Of a DNA stretch of 64,000 nucleotides, positions 17,283 through 27,418 are shown in pieces (position 1 is the first letter of the stretch; every line of letters starts with the position of its first letter). The translations under genes and the position numbers were made by a program. The notes below the pieces were generated by a model. That model was not told the DNA's origin. It did no database searches and saw nothing but the letters and a program-made list of their open reading frames with translations. Source of the DNA: Heyndrickxia acidicola (GTDB lineage Bacteria; Bacillota; Bacilli; Bacillales; Bacillaceae_C); the NCBI RefSeq assembly GCF_001636425.1, contig NZ_KV440953.1:4706727-4770726 (forward strand), in the 5' to 3' direction.

Positions 17283-18290
17283 TTGAAATTAAAATTAAGT
17301 GTATTGGATCAATCCTCCATCTCAGTAGGGATGAGTCCTGAAGAGGCACTTGCGAATACAGTCCGTTTAGCAAAGCATACAGAGAGACTTGGATATTCTC
17401 GTTTCTGGGTATCTGAACACCATGATTCGTTTACATTGGCTGGAACTTCCCCGGAAGTACTGATTGCACATTTAGCAGCTAAAACGGAACGGATTCGTGT
17501 AGGCTCAGGAGGTGTGATGCTTCCTCATTACAGTGCCTTTAAAGTTGCTGAGAACTTCAGAGTACTTGAAGGCCTTACACCTAATCGAATTGACTTAGGG
17601 CTGGGAAGAGCGCCAGGAGGCATGCCGCGTGCCACCATCGCCTTGAATGGAGGGAGAGATAGAGGTGTTGACCGTTATCCACAGCAGATTGATGAGCTGC
17701 TGGAGTACCTTCATGATTCTTTAAAAGAAGATCATCCATTGTATGGGCTAAAGGCGGCTCCGGTCGTCCAATCTGCACCCGAGGTCTGGATACTTGGATC
17801 AAGCCCTTCGAGTGCAATGCTTGCTGCAGAAAAAGGGCTTCCTTATACCTTTGCTTTGTTTATTAACGGAGAAGGGGGAGAGCAGTATACACGTTTTTAC
17901 CGCAATCAGTTTAAACCATCGCTTTATTTAAAAAAGCCCCTAAATATGGTGACGGTATTTGCTATTTGTGCTGAAACTGACCAAGAAGCAGAACGATTGG
18001 CAGCGAGTATGGATTTATCCATGATTATGATGGAACAGGGAATGGAATCAAAAGGCATTCCAAGTCCAGAAGAAGCTGCTTCTTATTCATACAGCCCGTA
18101 TGAACTGGAAAGAGTACAGGAAAACAGGAAGCGCATGGTCATTGGCTCTCCTAAGACCGTTTTAGCAAAGCTTGTGGAGATTGCCGAAAAGTATGAAACG
18201 GATGAAATCATGCTGGCCTCCATCCTTTATGATTTTAATGAAAAATTAACATCCTATGAATTAATCGCGAAAGCAGCAGGAATACACTAG
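17283..18290 (+). CDS. Luciferase-like (LLM) flavin-dependent monooxygenase
   Basis: A TIM-barrel oxidoreductase of the bacterial luciferase superfamily, 335 residues, with the group-1 pattern FWVSEHHDSFTLAGTSPEVL and GGVMLPHYSAFKVAENF near the N-terminus and RIDLGLGRAPGG after it. The frame is open into ytpB, but no ATG with a ribosome site is found. TTG 17283 follows AGGAAAG and GAGGT and gives the usual N-terminus (LKLSVLDQSS). It is 16 bp after ytpB and may be co-transcribed. FMN use is expected, the substrate is unknown, and it is not part of the B. subtilis ytpAB locus. Confidence 0.85.
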   Translation: MKLKLSVLDQSSISVGMSPEEALANTVRLAKHTERLGYSRFWVSEHHDSFTLAGTSPEVLIAHLAAKTERIRVGSGGVMLPHYSAFKVAENFRVLEGLTPNRIDLGLGRAPGGMPRATIALNGGRDRGVDRYPQQIDELLEYLHDSLKEDHPLYGLKAAPVVQSAPEVWILGSSPSSAMLAAEKGLPYTFALFINGEGGEQYTRFYRNQFKPSLYLKKPLNMVTVFAICAETDQEAERLAASMDLSMIMMEQGMESKGIPSPEEAASYSYSPYELERVQENRKRMVIGSPKTVLAKLVEIAEKYETDEIMLASILYDFNEKLTSYELIAKAAGIH

Positions 18291-18296
18291 ATGAAA

Positions 18297-18340
18297 CACC
18301 AAACAGGCCCTTATGAAGTGTAAGGGCCTGTTTGGTGATG
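18297..18340. terminator. Bidirectional stem-loop between convergent genes
   Basis: CACCAAACAGGCCCTTA pairs with TAAGGGCCTGTTTGGTG around a short loop. It serves the LLM monooxygenase gene on the plus strand and overlaps the last codons of the YitT-family gene on the minus strand. The T tracts are weak on both sides. Confidence 0.7.
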
Positions 18341-19192
18341 AAAGCGGCCTCCCTTTACCTCTGCAATATCACCGATTGCAAGGAAGGCATTGGGATCTAT
18401 TTCCTCAATAATGGTTTTAAGTTCGCTTTCTTCAATCCGTGTAATCACACAAAAAATGACCTTTTTTTCATTGCCTTTAAAGCCGCCTTCTCCATTTAGA
18501 TAGGTAACTCCTCTTTTAAGTCTGATCAATAAGGTTTCTCCAATCTCTTCGTAAAGATCACTGATAATCCAGACACTTCTCGACTGTTCCAGTCCCTCTA
18601 CCACAATATCAATCATCTTAAAGGCAATAAAATAGGCAATCAGGGAATACATGGCATGGTCCCACCCAAATACAAACCCGGCGCTTGCAAAAATAAAGAT
18701 ATTAAAAAAGAGGATTATTTGTCCGACTGATAAAGTGCCTTTTCTGCTGATAAGAATGGCCAGCACCTCTGTCCCATCCAGCGCTCCCCCGTACCGTATA
18801 ACCATGCCCACTCCGATTCCAACGATAATTCCACCAAAGATGGCTGCGAGAAAAACGTCATGAGTCAATTTGGAGACAGGTGTCAAAAGACTGGTAGCAA
18901 TGGATAGCACGATGATTCCGTATAGCATGGAAATCATAAACGTTTTTCCAAGCTGTTTGTAACCAAGCAGGAAAAAGGGTGTATTAAGAAGAAAAATGAA
19001 AATCCCCAGCTTTGAATGAAAAAGATGGGATAAAATGATGGAGATACCTGTGATTCCGCCGTCGATAATGTGGTTGGGCACCAAAAAAATTTCCAGTCCT
19101 ACTGCAGTCAATACCGCTCCTAAAGTTAAGAAAAAGGCACGGTAGAATATGTTTTTCTTTGGAAGCTTTCGCTGCTGCTCCTTATTGGGCAT
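18311..19192 (-). CDS. YitT-family membrane protein (DUF161/DUF2179)
   Basis: An integral membrane protein of 293 residues with about five or six helices in the first 200 residues, then a soluble C-terminal DUF2179 domain (SVWIISDLYEEIGETLL ... GGFKGNEKKVIFCVI). The N-terminal segment with IIDGGITGISIILSH and GTEVLAILISRKG is typical of the family. Start ATG 19192 (MPNKEQQRK) is used because GGAG lies eight bases before it. The function of YitT proteins is not established. The 3' end overlaps the stem-loop shared with the convergent gene. Confidence 0.88.
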   Translation of the reverse strand: MPNKEQQRKLPKKNIFYRAFFLTLGAVLTAVGLEIFLVPNHIIDGGITGISIILSHLFHSKLGIFIFLLNTPFFLLGYKQLGKTFMISMLYGIIVLSIATSLLTPVSKLTHDVFLAAIFGGIIVGIGVGMVIRYGGALDGTEVLAILISRKGTLSVGQIILFFNIFIFASAGFVFGWDHAMYSLIAYFIAFKMIDIVVEGLEQSRSVWIISDLYEEIGETLLIRLKRGVTYLNGEGGFKGNEKKVIFCVITRIEESELKTIIEEIDPNAFLAIGDIAEVKGGRFHHQTGPYTS

Positions 19193-19360
19193 GATAATTT
19201 CTCCATTAGAATAGATCGTTTCCATAAAGATACTATGTGCCGTAAATGCCAAAAACATTCGTGAAGATTAAGGCGAACGTTTAGCAGAATGATCATTTTG
19301 TTATTTTATTTAGGTTACTGCTGATATGTTGAGTTAAGGAAAAGGGTAATAAAAAGAAAG

Positions 19361-19400
19361 GGAAGCCTTTGCGTACGCAAAGTGGCAGGATGGCTTCCAA
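19361..19400. other. Hairpin with a perfect 14-bp palindrome
   Basis: TTTGCGTACGCAAA at 19368-19381 is a perfect palindrome, and flanking GGAAGCC (19361) and GGCTTCC (19394) form an outer stem. It sits in the 330 bp space upstream of the YitT-family gene. It may be an operator or an extra terminator; no regulator is identified. Confidence 0.5.
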
Positions 19401-19474
19401 ATCCATTATGGCGGGGAATTTTAGACAGAGCATGAATGAGAGTGGATTAGTCGAAACATATTATAACAAGAAGC

Positions 19475-19509
19475 AAAAAACCCTAACGTAATGAATGTTA
19501 AGGTTTTTG
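19475..19509 (-). terminator. Terminator of ytqA-ytqB
   Basis: AAAAACCCTAAC and GTTAAGGTTTTT flank a loop of nine or so bases. It lies just after the minus-strand stop of ytqB; one base bulges. Confidence 0.8.
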
Positions 19510-19522
19510 TACTTCATCTCCA

Positions 19523-20092
19523 TTATCTTTTTTCAATAGCAATAATGAATGGAGGATCATTGGCCTGGTTAATAAATTGGTATAGAAGGACATGTGCCTT
19601 TTTTTGATCTAATTGGCTTAGATAATCCATCAAGGCATTCTTTTCCTCTTGTCCTTCAGGATGGCCATGATAAATGACTACTACAATAAGCCCTTCGGAA
19701 GGCATGAAATCTAGCAGCTGTTCAATGGCCTCCATTGTCGAGCTGGCATGAGTGACGATATGCTTGTCTCCGCCAGGAAGGTAACCTAAATTAAAAATGG
19801 CGCCTTTCACTTTTCCTTTGGCCGTTTCAGGAATGGCTTTTTGAATCGTTTCATGCCCCTGATTAAAAAGAGTAGCATTGGCTATGTTCTCTTCTTTTAG
19901 CCGTTTTTCGGTTTGAAGTATAGCCTCTCGTTGAATATCAAAGCCAAAGACATGGCCGCGTTCTTCGACCAGCTTTGCCAAAAATAACGTATCGTGCCCA
20001 TTACCTGCTGTGCAATCAACGGCAATATCTCCAGTTGTTAGCGCGCTTTGCAGCAGCTGATGAGCAAAGGGGATAATTCGCTGCAGCTTCAT
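19523..20092 (-). CDS. ytqB: YtqB-like SAM-dependent methyltransferase
   Basis: A 189-residue class I methyltransferase of the rRNA-methyltransferase-like YtqB/MraW-related group. The SAM-binding motif is DCTAGNGHDTLFLAKL near residue 25, followed by the acidic FGFDIQREAI and the motif IV region FNLGYLPGGDK, with N and PP-like residues. Its start overlaps the ytqA stop (ATGA, 20089-20092), so the two genes are translationally coupled, the same pairing as in B. subtilis. The substrate is not known from sequence; transfer to RNA or a small molecule is possible. Confidence 0.88.
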   Translation of the reverse strand: MKLQRIIPFAHQLLQSALTTGDIAVDCTAGNGHDTLFLAKLVEERGHVFGFDIQREAILQTEKRLKEENIANATLFNQGHETIQKAIPETAKGKVKGAIFNLGYLPGGDKHIVTHASSTMEAIEQLLDFMPSEGLIVVVIYHGHPEGQEEKNALMDYLSQLDQKKAHVLLYQFINQANDPPFIIAIEKR

Positions 20093-21054
20093 TTGATGGC
20101 CTCTTTTTGTATATAATATTTCCCTTGCCAGCTATTGCGTTTTTTTAATTCCTGATCAATCGCATTTAAAACCGCCCATTTGTTAACGCTCCACATCGGC
20201 CCGACCATCAGGTCAATAGGGCCATCCCCGGTAATTCTGTGAATGACCATTTCTTTAGGAAGAATTTCTAATTGATCGCATACAAGGGATACATACTCAT
20301 CAAACGTTAGAAATTCGAGCATTCCTTTTTCATATTGCTTGACCATGGGAGTTCCTTTTAGCAGATGGAGCAGATGGATCTTGATTCCCTGAACATCAAG
20401 CTTTGCAACCTCATGTGCCGTCTCCATCATCATCTCCCTGTTTTCGAGAGGAAGTCCATTTATAATATGGGAGCAAACCCTAATGCCATGTTTTCGAAGC
20501 TTGTTTACGCCCTCTATATAGCATTGATAGTCGTGTGCTCTGTTAATCAGCAAAGAAGTCCTCTCATGAACGGTTTGTAGACCTAATTCTACCCATAGGT
20601 AGGTTCTTTCATTTAATTCAGCTAAATACTCCACTACATTATCAGGAAGGCAGTCAGGTCTTGTCGCAATGGATAAACCGACAACATCATCCTGCTTCAG
20701 AACTTTTTCATATTTTTCACGTAATACCTCAACAGGTGCATGGGTATTGGTGTAAGCCTGAAAATATGCCATATATTTTCCGTCTTTCCATTTCTCATGC
20801 ATTTTGTTTTTAATGGTGTGAAACTGTGTTTCTAAATCATCTGCACGGCTGCCCGCAAAGTCGCCTGAGCCCGCAGCACTGCAAAAGGTACAGCCCCCAT
20901 AGGCCGCAGTGCCGTCACGGTTGGGGCAATCAAAACCGCCATCCAAAGCTACTTTAAACACTTTATGGCCAAAATGCTGTCGCAGATGGTAATTCCATGT
21001 GTAGTACCGTTTATCATCACTGGCATATGAAAAAGGGTTTTCAATTTTAGTCAA
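20089..21054 (-). CDS. ytqA: YtqA radical SAM protein (TIGR01212 family)
   Basis: A radical S-adenosylmethionine enzyme of 321 residues. The cluster-binding cysteines lie in the region FDCPNRDGTAAYGGCTFCS, a spaced variant of CxxxCxxC typical of this family. Later TRPDCLPD and WVELGLQT strands of the barrel are present. The start is TTG 21054, seven bases after AAGGAGG; no better ATG exists. E. coli YhcC is a distant relative, and the reaction is not established. It is in an operon with ytqB. Confidence 0.9.
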   Translation of the reverse strand: MTKIENPFSYASDDKRYYTWNYHLRQHFGHKVFKVALDGGFDCPNRDGTAAYGGCTFCSAAGSGDFAGSRADDLETQFHTIKNKMHEKWKDGKYMAYFQAYTNTHAPVEVLREKYEKVLKQDDVVGLSIATRPDCLPDNVVEYLAELNERTYLWVELGLQTVHERTSLLINRAHDYQCYIEGVNKLRKHGIRVCSHIINGLPLENREMMMETAHEVAKLDVQGIKIHLLHLLKGTPMVKQYEKGMLEFLTFDEYVSLVCDQLEILPKEMVIHRITGDGPIDLMVGPMWSVNKWAVLNAIDQELKKRNSWQGKYYIQKEAIK

Positions 21055-21291
21055 AGGAAAACCTCCTTACTGGTTTAAAAATGCATTAAACAACTTGAAA
21101 TTTTCGCAAGCGGCTGGACAGCACCATACGCAAAATCACTTCATAATCGTCATCAACAAATTGTATCATGAACCTGATTTTCAGGACAACCTCATTTGCG
21201 ATACCTTACTTTACCACCCATAACAAATCAGTAAAAGCTCAAACTATAAAGGAAGCGATAGGCTTCGATTGCAGGTTAAGGAGTGGAATCC

Positions 21292-21570
21292 ATGGCTACA
21301 CGTCAATCAATTCAGGATTGTATTCAGCGCTGTGAAGATGTAATCCGCTGTGCCCAGGAACAATATAAGGCGGGAAGCCAGCAGGAGCATTATCACAATG
21401 TTGAGTATACAGATGCCCTTCAAGGGTTAGAGGATTCATACAATGAAATATGCAAGCTTGCATTCAGCTCAAACGCTCAACAGCGGGATCAGCTGCACCG
21501 GATGCGCCTGCAGCTTCAGCAGCTTCAAAATGAAATGATCCTTTTAGACCACGATCGTCCTTTGTATTAA
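21292..21570 (+). CDS. ytzC: YtzC-like DUF2524 protein
   Basis: A 92-residue helical protein, probably a coiled-coil hairpin, with the conserved end QQRDQLHRMRLQLQQLQNEM. B. subtilis YtzC has nearly the same length and tail. Start ATG 21292 (MATRQS) follows AAGGAG by eight bases; a GTG nine bases upstream is less likely because it overlaps that site. No function is known for the family. It is divergent from ytqA, as in B. subtilis. Confidence 0.85.
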   Translation: MATRQSIQDCIQRCEDVIRCAQEQYKAGSQQEHYHNVEYTDALQGLEDSYNEICKLAFSSNAQQRDQLHRMRLQLQQLQNEMILLDHDRPLY

Positions 21571-21584
21571 GTAGGAGGGTTTAT

Positions 21585-21755
21585 ATGAAAAAAAGATCGA
21601 AGCAAAATAACCCCGAGCAAAAAACAAAAAATGGGGTTAATAATCAAGATATTGAGCTCGGACGGGATTATGATCCTGTAAAAGAGCTAAAAAAGAAAAA
21701 TGCGGGTAAAAGCCAGCCAATAAAATCGAAACAGCATATTGAAAATCCCGACTAA
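21585..21755 (+). CDS. Small hydrophilic protein, 56 residues
   Basis: A short gene with a strong ribosome site (TAGGAGGG, seven bases before ATG 21585), 14 bp after ytzC, and followed by a terminator. The product is rich in Lys, Asn and Gln, with no hydrophobic segment: it starts MKKRSKQNNPEQK and ends KQHIENPD. The composition resembles small spore-associated proteins of Bacillaceae, but I do not recognise a family. The operon place with ytzC and the clear signals argue that it is real. Confidence 0.7.
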   Translation: MKKRSKQNNPEQKTKNGVNNQDIELGRDYDPVKELKKKNAGKSQPIKSKQHIENPD

Positions 21756-21768
21756 CTGTTGGATAAAA

Positions 21769-21823
21769 AGAGGGTGACTCAAAAAGCCGGACAATGCCGG
21801 TAAATGGAGTCATCCTTTTTTAC
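21769..21823 (+). terminator. Terminator after ytzC operon (repeated type E)
   Basis: AGGGTGACTC and GAGTCATCCTTTTTT form the stem. The loop contains AGCCGGACAATGCCGG, itself a small hairpin. A near copy lies at 39406-39470. Confidence 0.85.
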
Positions 21824-21834
21824 TGCTGAATAAT

Positions 21835-21999
21835 AAAGGCTCTTTTCGTAAACTGTGTTGCTATTTGGCTCAAAATAGGAGTATAAACCCAGGTTCAGTA
21901 TTAAAACTTTTATTAACTTACGAAAAGATGCCACGAAGACAGACAGCATACGGAATAATCCTTTATACGTAAAGCAACAATTTATGCGAAAACAGCCAT
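21835..21999 (+). repeat. Family A repeat, copy 4 (full length)
   Basis: It runs from AAAGGCTCTTTTCGTAAACT to CAATTTATGCGAAAACAGCC. The internal GATGCCACGAAGACAGACAG and GTACGTAAAGCAACA-like blocks match the consensus. It is one of the best-preserved copies. Confidence 0.9.
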
Positions 22000-22109
22000 A
22001 ATAAAAAAGGAAAAGGCAGGGAGACTTTTTATTTAGTTTTAAACTAAGCTACCCTGAAAATCACTTTATACGAGTTTAAAATTGATATGGAAGAAAGAAC
22101 ATATTAGAG

Positions 22110-22390
22110 CGGCCGCTAAGTAGCTATGTTAATCTTACACTTATATTGATTAATGGAACTGAACAGGTATGACAAATAGCGATAACATATATGAGTAATA
22201 CCTAATGTTCGTTTTCAATCAAGGTTGATTGGAGCCCAAGGCACGAGACTCCTGAAGGATAAGCGTGTAAGTAGAGACCCCGCAGGAGCTTGCGACGAGG
22301 AGGCATCGCTACCGCCAGCGGAAAGCGAGTGCCTGAAGTGGAAATCAACCAGCAGGGAAAAATATGCTGTACCCAAAGTCTTCTGATATC
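22110..22390. repeat. Family C repeat, copy 1
   Basis: The core 22223-22360 contains GGCACGAGACTCCTGAAGGA, AGACCCCGCAGGAGCTTGCG, ACGAGGAGG and GGAAAGCGAGTGCCTGAAGT, ending GGAAATCAACCAGCAGGG. Paired GACTCCTG / CAGGAG and GTTGATT / AATCAAC arms allow a long folded structure. This is a widespread Bacillaceae dispersed element. Confidence 0.85.
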
Positions 22391-22680
22391 CTTGAACCTT
22401 TTGGGACAGCCTTTTTTTGAGATTGGAAAGGTATTTTAGAAAGGGAAAGTTCACTTTTGCTTATCGAGAAAAATACTAAAACCCATCTGAAAACTCAGAT
22501 TTACCAGGGTTCTGAGCCTTTAATTAACTGAAAACATTGTTTTTATTTTTATGTTGTTTTTCTCTTGCTAGAGGATACATAAATGGAATAAAATTTCTTT
22601 GGTATATATAGTGAAGATTTTTTTCAACACTTGCTGCTTCGTTTATGTTTTTTGTTCCTGTTTGGTCGTTTTGTGTTAAC
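22391..22680. other. AT-rich spacer between repeats
   Basis: No supported gene. It contains poly-T tracts and no strong hairpin. It separates the family C and family A copies in a 1.1 kb repeat-filled gap. Confidence 0.5.
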
Positions 22681-22836
22681 AAAAGGTTATTTTCGCATAG
22701 ATTATTGCTTTACGTTCAAGGATCATTCCGTATGTTATCGGTCTTCGCAGAATCTTTTCGTAAGCAATTCATAAATTTTACTTTTTAATCATTTTTGTGT
22801 GTCTAATAGCAGCAAAGTTTACGAAAGATGCCTTAT
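22681..22836 (-). repeat. Family A repeat, copy 5 (inverted)
   Basis: In inverted orientation it starts AAAAGGTTATTTTCGCATAG and ends AAAGTTTACGAAAGATGCCT. It lies just upstream of yttB, whose ribosome site is only 17 bases away, so the element probably forms its promoter region or leader. Confidence 0.85.
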
Positions 22837-22867
22837 AAAAATAAGTAAGTTGAAAAGGAGCGTTTTC

Positions 22868-24058
22868 ATGCCAAGAACCGTTTGGATGCTGGTGATTGGG
22901 ATGATGGTTAATGTTACAGGCTCTTCTTTTTTATGGCCTTTAAACACCATATACATCCACGAACATCTAGGGAAATCATTGTCAGTAGCTGGGATTGTTT
23001 TAATGCTTAATTCTGCAGCGAGTGTTGTAGGAAGTCTTTTAGGGGGCAGCTTATATGATAAGTGGGGAGGATACCGGGCAGTTATTTCGGGAATTGTCAT
23101 TACGACCCTTGCGATAGCGGGCTTAACACTGTGGCATGGCTGGCCGGCCTATATTGTTTTTCTTACTTTTATCGGATTGGGAGCAGGGATTGTGGTTCCG
23201 CCTATGTTTGCAATGGCAGGGTCTGCGTGGAAAGAAGGAGGGCGAAAAGCCTTTAATGCCATGTATATCGCACAGAATGCCGGGGTTGCAGTCGGATCTG
23301 CATTAGGTGGCCTTGTTGCTTCGTATTCTTTTAATTATATTTTTGCTGCAAATCTTATCATGTATGTATTGTTCTTTTTCATTGCCTTTTTTGGATATAA
23401 ACATATAACAAAGGAAACCATCAGGCACTCGGTATTAGTAGAAGAGCCGTTGATGCCATCAAATAAACCGGAGCTTAGAGCATTAATGATTTTATGTTCT
23501 TCTTATTTGGTGTGCTGGATCTGTTACGTACAGTGGCAATCCACATTGGCAACGTATACGCAGGACCTTCATATATCGTTGAAACAATACAGCCTATTAT
23601 GGACGATAAATGGTGCCATTATTGTCCTTGGACAGCCGTTAATCAATCCAATTATTAAAAAATTCGGCTCGAATCTTAAAGGCCAAATTTTGGTCGGGAT
23701 TTTTATCTTTATGGTTTCTTTCGGCGTGGCAAGTGTAGCCAATGACTTCAAGGGATTTTTGTGTTCCATGGTTATTTTAACATTGGGTGAAATGTTTGTT
23801 TGGCCGTCGGTTCCAGCTGTGGCTAACACTCTGGCACCAAAAGGCAAGGAAGGCTTTTACCAGGGGATTGTAAACAGCACGGCAACTGGCGGTCGTATGA
23901 TTGGTCCTTTGTTAGGAGGCATTCTGGCTGACTCCTTTGGGATGAATGTATTGTTTGCCACCCTGATTGGTTTGTTTGTCATTGCAGTCATCCTAGCATC
24001 AGTATATAATAAAGCCCTTAAGGCGAAGCATAAGCAGCCTACTGAAGTGACTATGTGA
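22868..24058 (+). CDS. yttB: MFS transporter, YttB-like
   Basis: A 12-helix major facilitator protein of 396 residues. The loop 2-3 motif G.LYDKWGGYRAV is present, with repeated GSLLGG/GPLLGGILAD glycine patterns and LGEMFVWPSVPAVANTLAP in helix 10. Start ATG 22868 follows AAAAGGAG. The frame is open 69 bases upstream, but that part is inside a repeat. The position before the leuS T-box matches yttB in B. subtilis. The substrate is unknown; the subgroup contains drug and small-molecule exporters. Confidence 0.85.
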   Translation: MPRTVWMLVIGMMVNVTGSSFLWPLNTIYIHEHLGKSLSVAGIVLMLNSAASVVGSLLGGSLYDKWGGYRAVISGIVITTLAIAGLTLWHGWPAYIVFLTFIGLGAGIVVPPMFAMAGSAWKEGGRKAFNAMYIAQNAGVAVGSALGGLVASYSFNYIFAANLIMYVLFFFIAFFGYKHITKETIRHSVLVEEPLMPSNKPELRALMILCSSYLVCWICYVQWQSTLATYTQDLHISLKQYSLLWTINGAIIVLGQPLINPIIKKFGSNLKGQILVGIFIFMVSFGVASVANDFKGFLCSMVILTLGEMFVWPSVPAVANTLAPKGKEGFYQGIVNSTATGGRMIGPLLGGILADSFGMNVLFATLIGLFVIAVILASVYNKALKAKHKQPTEVTM

Positions 24059-24066
24059 AAATAGGC

Positions 24067-24095
24067 TTGAAAACATGTTTATTTTTGGATAAAAT
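24067..24095 (+). promoter_or_regulatory. SigA-type promoter of leuS
   Basis: TTGAAA at 24067-24072 and TAAAAT at 24090-24095 have a 17-base spacer. They lie directly upstream of the T-box leader. Confidence 0.75.
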
Positions 24096-24119
24096 AGTGA
24101 ATACAATTAAAAATAGGAT

Positions 24120-24360
24120 AGGAAACGTTGAGAAGGAGTAGTAGTGATGGTTACTGAAATCAGAGAGTTGGCGGCTGGTGCAAGCCAATCAGATAACATC
24201 ATGAACTCGCCTTTGAGTTGCAAATGTGAAAGGGATTCTTAGTAATGTTTGCCGTTAACCGCGTTAAGGATGAATGAAGTGAGTGTGTGTGCACTAATTT
24301 GGGTGGTACCGCGGGAGATATAAGCCTCTCGTCCCTTTTTGGGATGAGGGGTTTTTTGCT
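24120..24360 (+). promoter_or_regulatory. T-box leader of leuS (tRNA-Leu responsive)
   Basis: The T-box sequence GGGTGGTACCGCG is at 24301-24313. A stem I region with GGAGTAGTAG and AGAGAGTTGG precedes it. The specifier is a likely CTC (Leu) codon in GAACTCGCC at about 24205. The terminator CCTCTCGTCCC / GGGATGAGGGG plus T run is at 24325-24357. Uncharged tRNA-Leu should favour the antiterminator and turn on leuS. Confidence 0.95.
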
Positions 24361-24423
24361 GTTCTTACAGAAACTCATCCCTTAAGACATACACGGGTTA
24401 AATCAGATAAAGGAGGTCATTTC

Positions 24424-26838
<2,415 letters not shown>

Positions 26839-26850
26839 ATAAGCGATTGA

Positions 26851-26888
26851 AAACAGCCTCAAAGAGTGCACTCTTTGAGGCTGTTTTT
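26851..26888 (+). terminator. Terminator of leuS
   Basis: AAACAGCCTCAAAGAGTG and CACTCTTTGAGGCTGTTT form a long perfect stem, followed by T. Confidence 0.95.
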
Positions 26889-26915
26889 TTATGATGTGCT
26901 TTAGTGCTTTAAAGT

Positions 26916-26981
26916 AAAGCAGGGGTCTGACCCCTTTATTGCGGTGAAGTGACGCATAGTGGGTATTTGTACCTGTTTCCG
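26916..26981. repeat. Family D element, copy 1
   Basis: The palindrome AGGGGTCTGACCCCT (about 26924-26938) is followed by TTATTGCGGTGAAG and AGTGGGTATTTGTACCTGTT. The copy at 56450-56530 has the same order of landmarks. Confidence 0.7.
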
Positions 26982-27080
26982 CCGATTAAGTTGGATTTTT
27001 ACCCGATTACGTTCAGGTTTTGCCCGATTAATGGAAGTTTTTAGCCGATTACACACTGTTTTTACCCGAATGCCCCTTTT
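26982..27080. repeat. 21-bp tandem repeat
   Basis: Four imperfect units of exactly 21 bases begin with CCGATTA at 26982, 27003, 27024 and 27045. A partial unit, CCGAATG, is at 27066. Each unit has a T-rich second half ending in AC, GC or AG. No ORF with a ribosome site crosses it. Confidence 0.85.
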
Positions 27081-27418
27081 GAGGTAGATATGCTATGCAA
27101 TAAACCGTGAAGAAATTACATTCAGGCACTATTTAATATATGTGAATAAAGAATTGAATAGGAAAACGGTCTTTTTTGCTAATGGATGCTTGTGAAAGAA
27201 TATTAAAAAACGAATTTAATTTCTAAATCTTCTTCAACAAGGTGAAAAGTTCTATTGAGAAAAGTGCAGAAACTAGACCATAAGAAGCGATTTGTAAAAT
27301 AGGTATTAAATGGAATAAATGGATAAAACATAGCTGCATTCATAAGATATCCAGTCTTTCAAAATATTATTTTTTACAGTATATTTTTATAGAGTATAAA
27401 AAATTGGGGGAAAAAACA
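27081..27418. other. Upstream region of the surface-protein operon
   Basis: An AT-rich gap with no supported gene. A run of TATA-like sequences near 27370-27400 is likely to hold the promoter, but no single box is convincing. Confidence 0.4.

Noticed and set aside
22215..22454. 79-codon minus-strand ORF
   Set aside because: It is made of family C repeat sequence; similar false ORFs arise from this element.
26982..27080. CRISPR array
   Set aside because: The 21-bp units are contiguous with no spacers.
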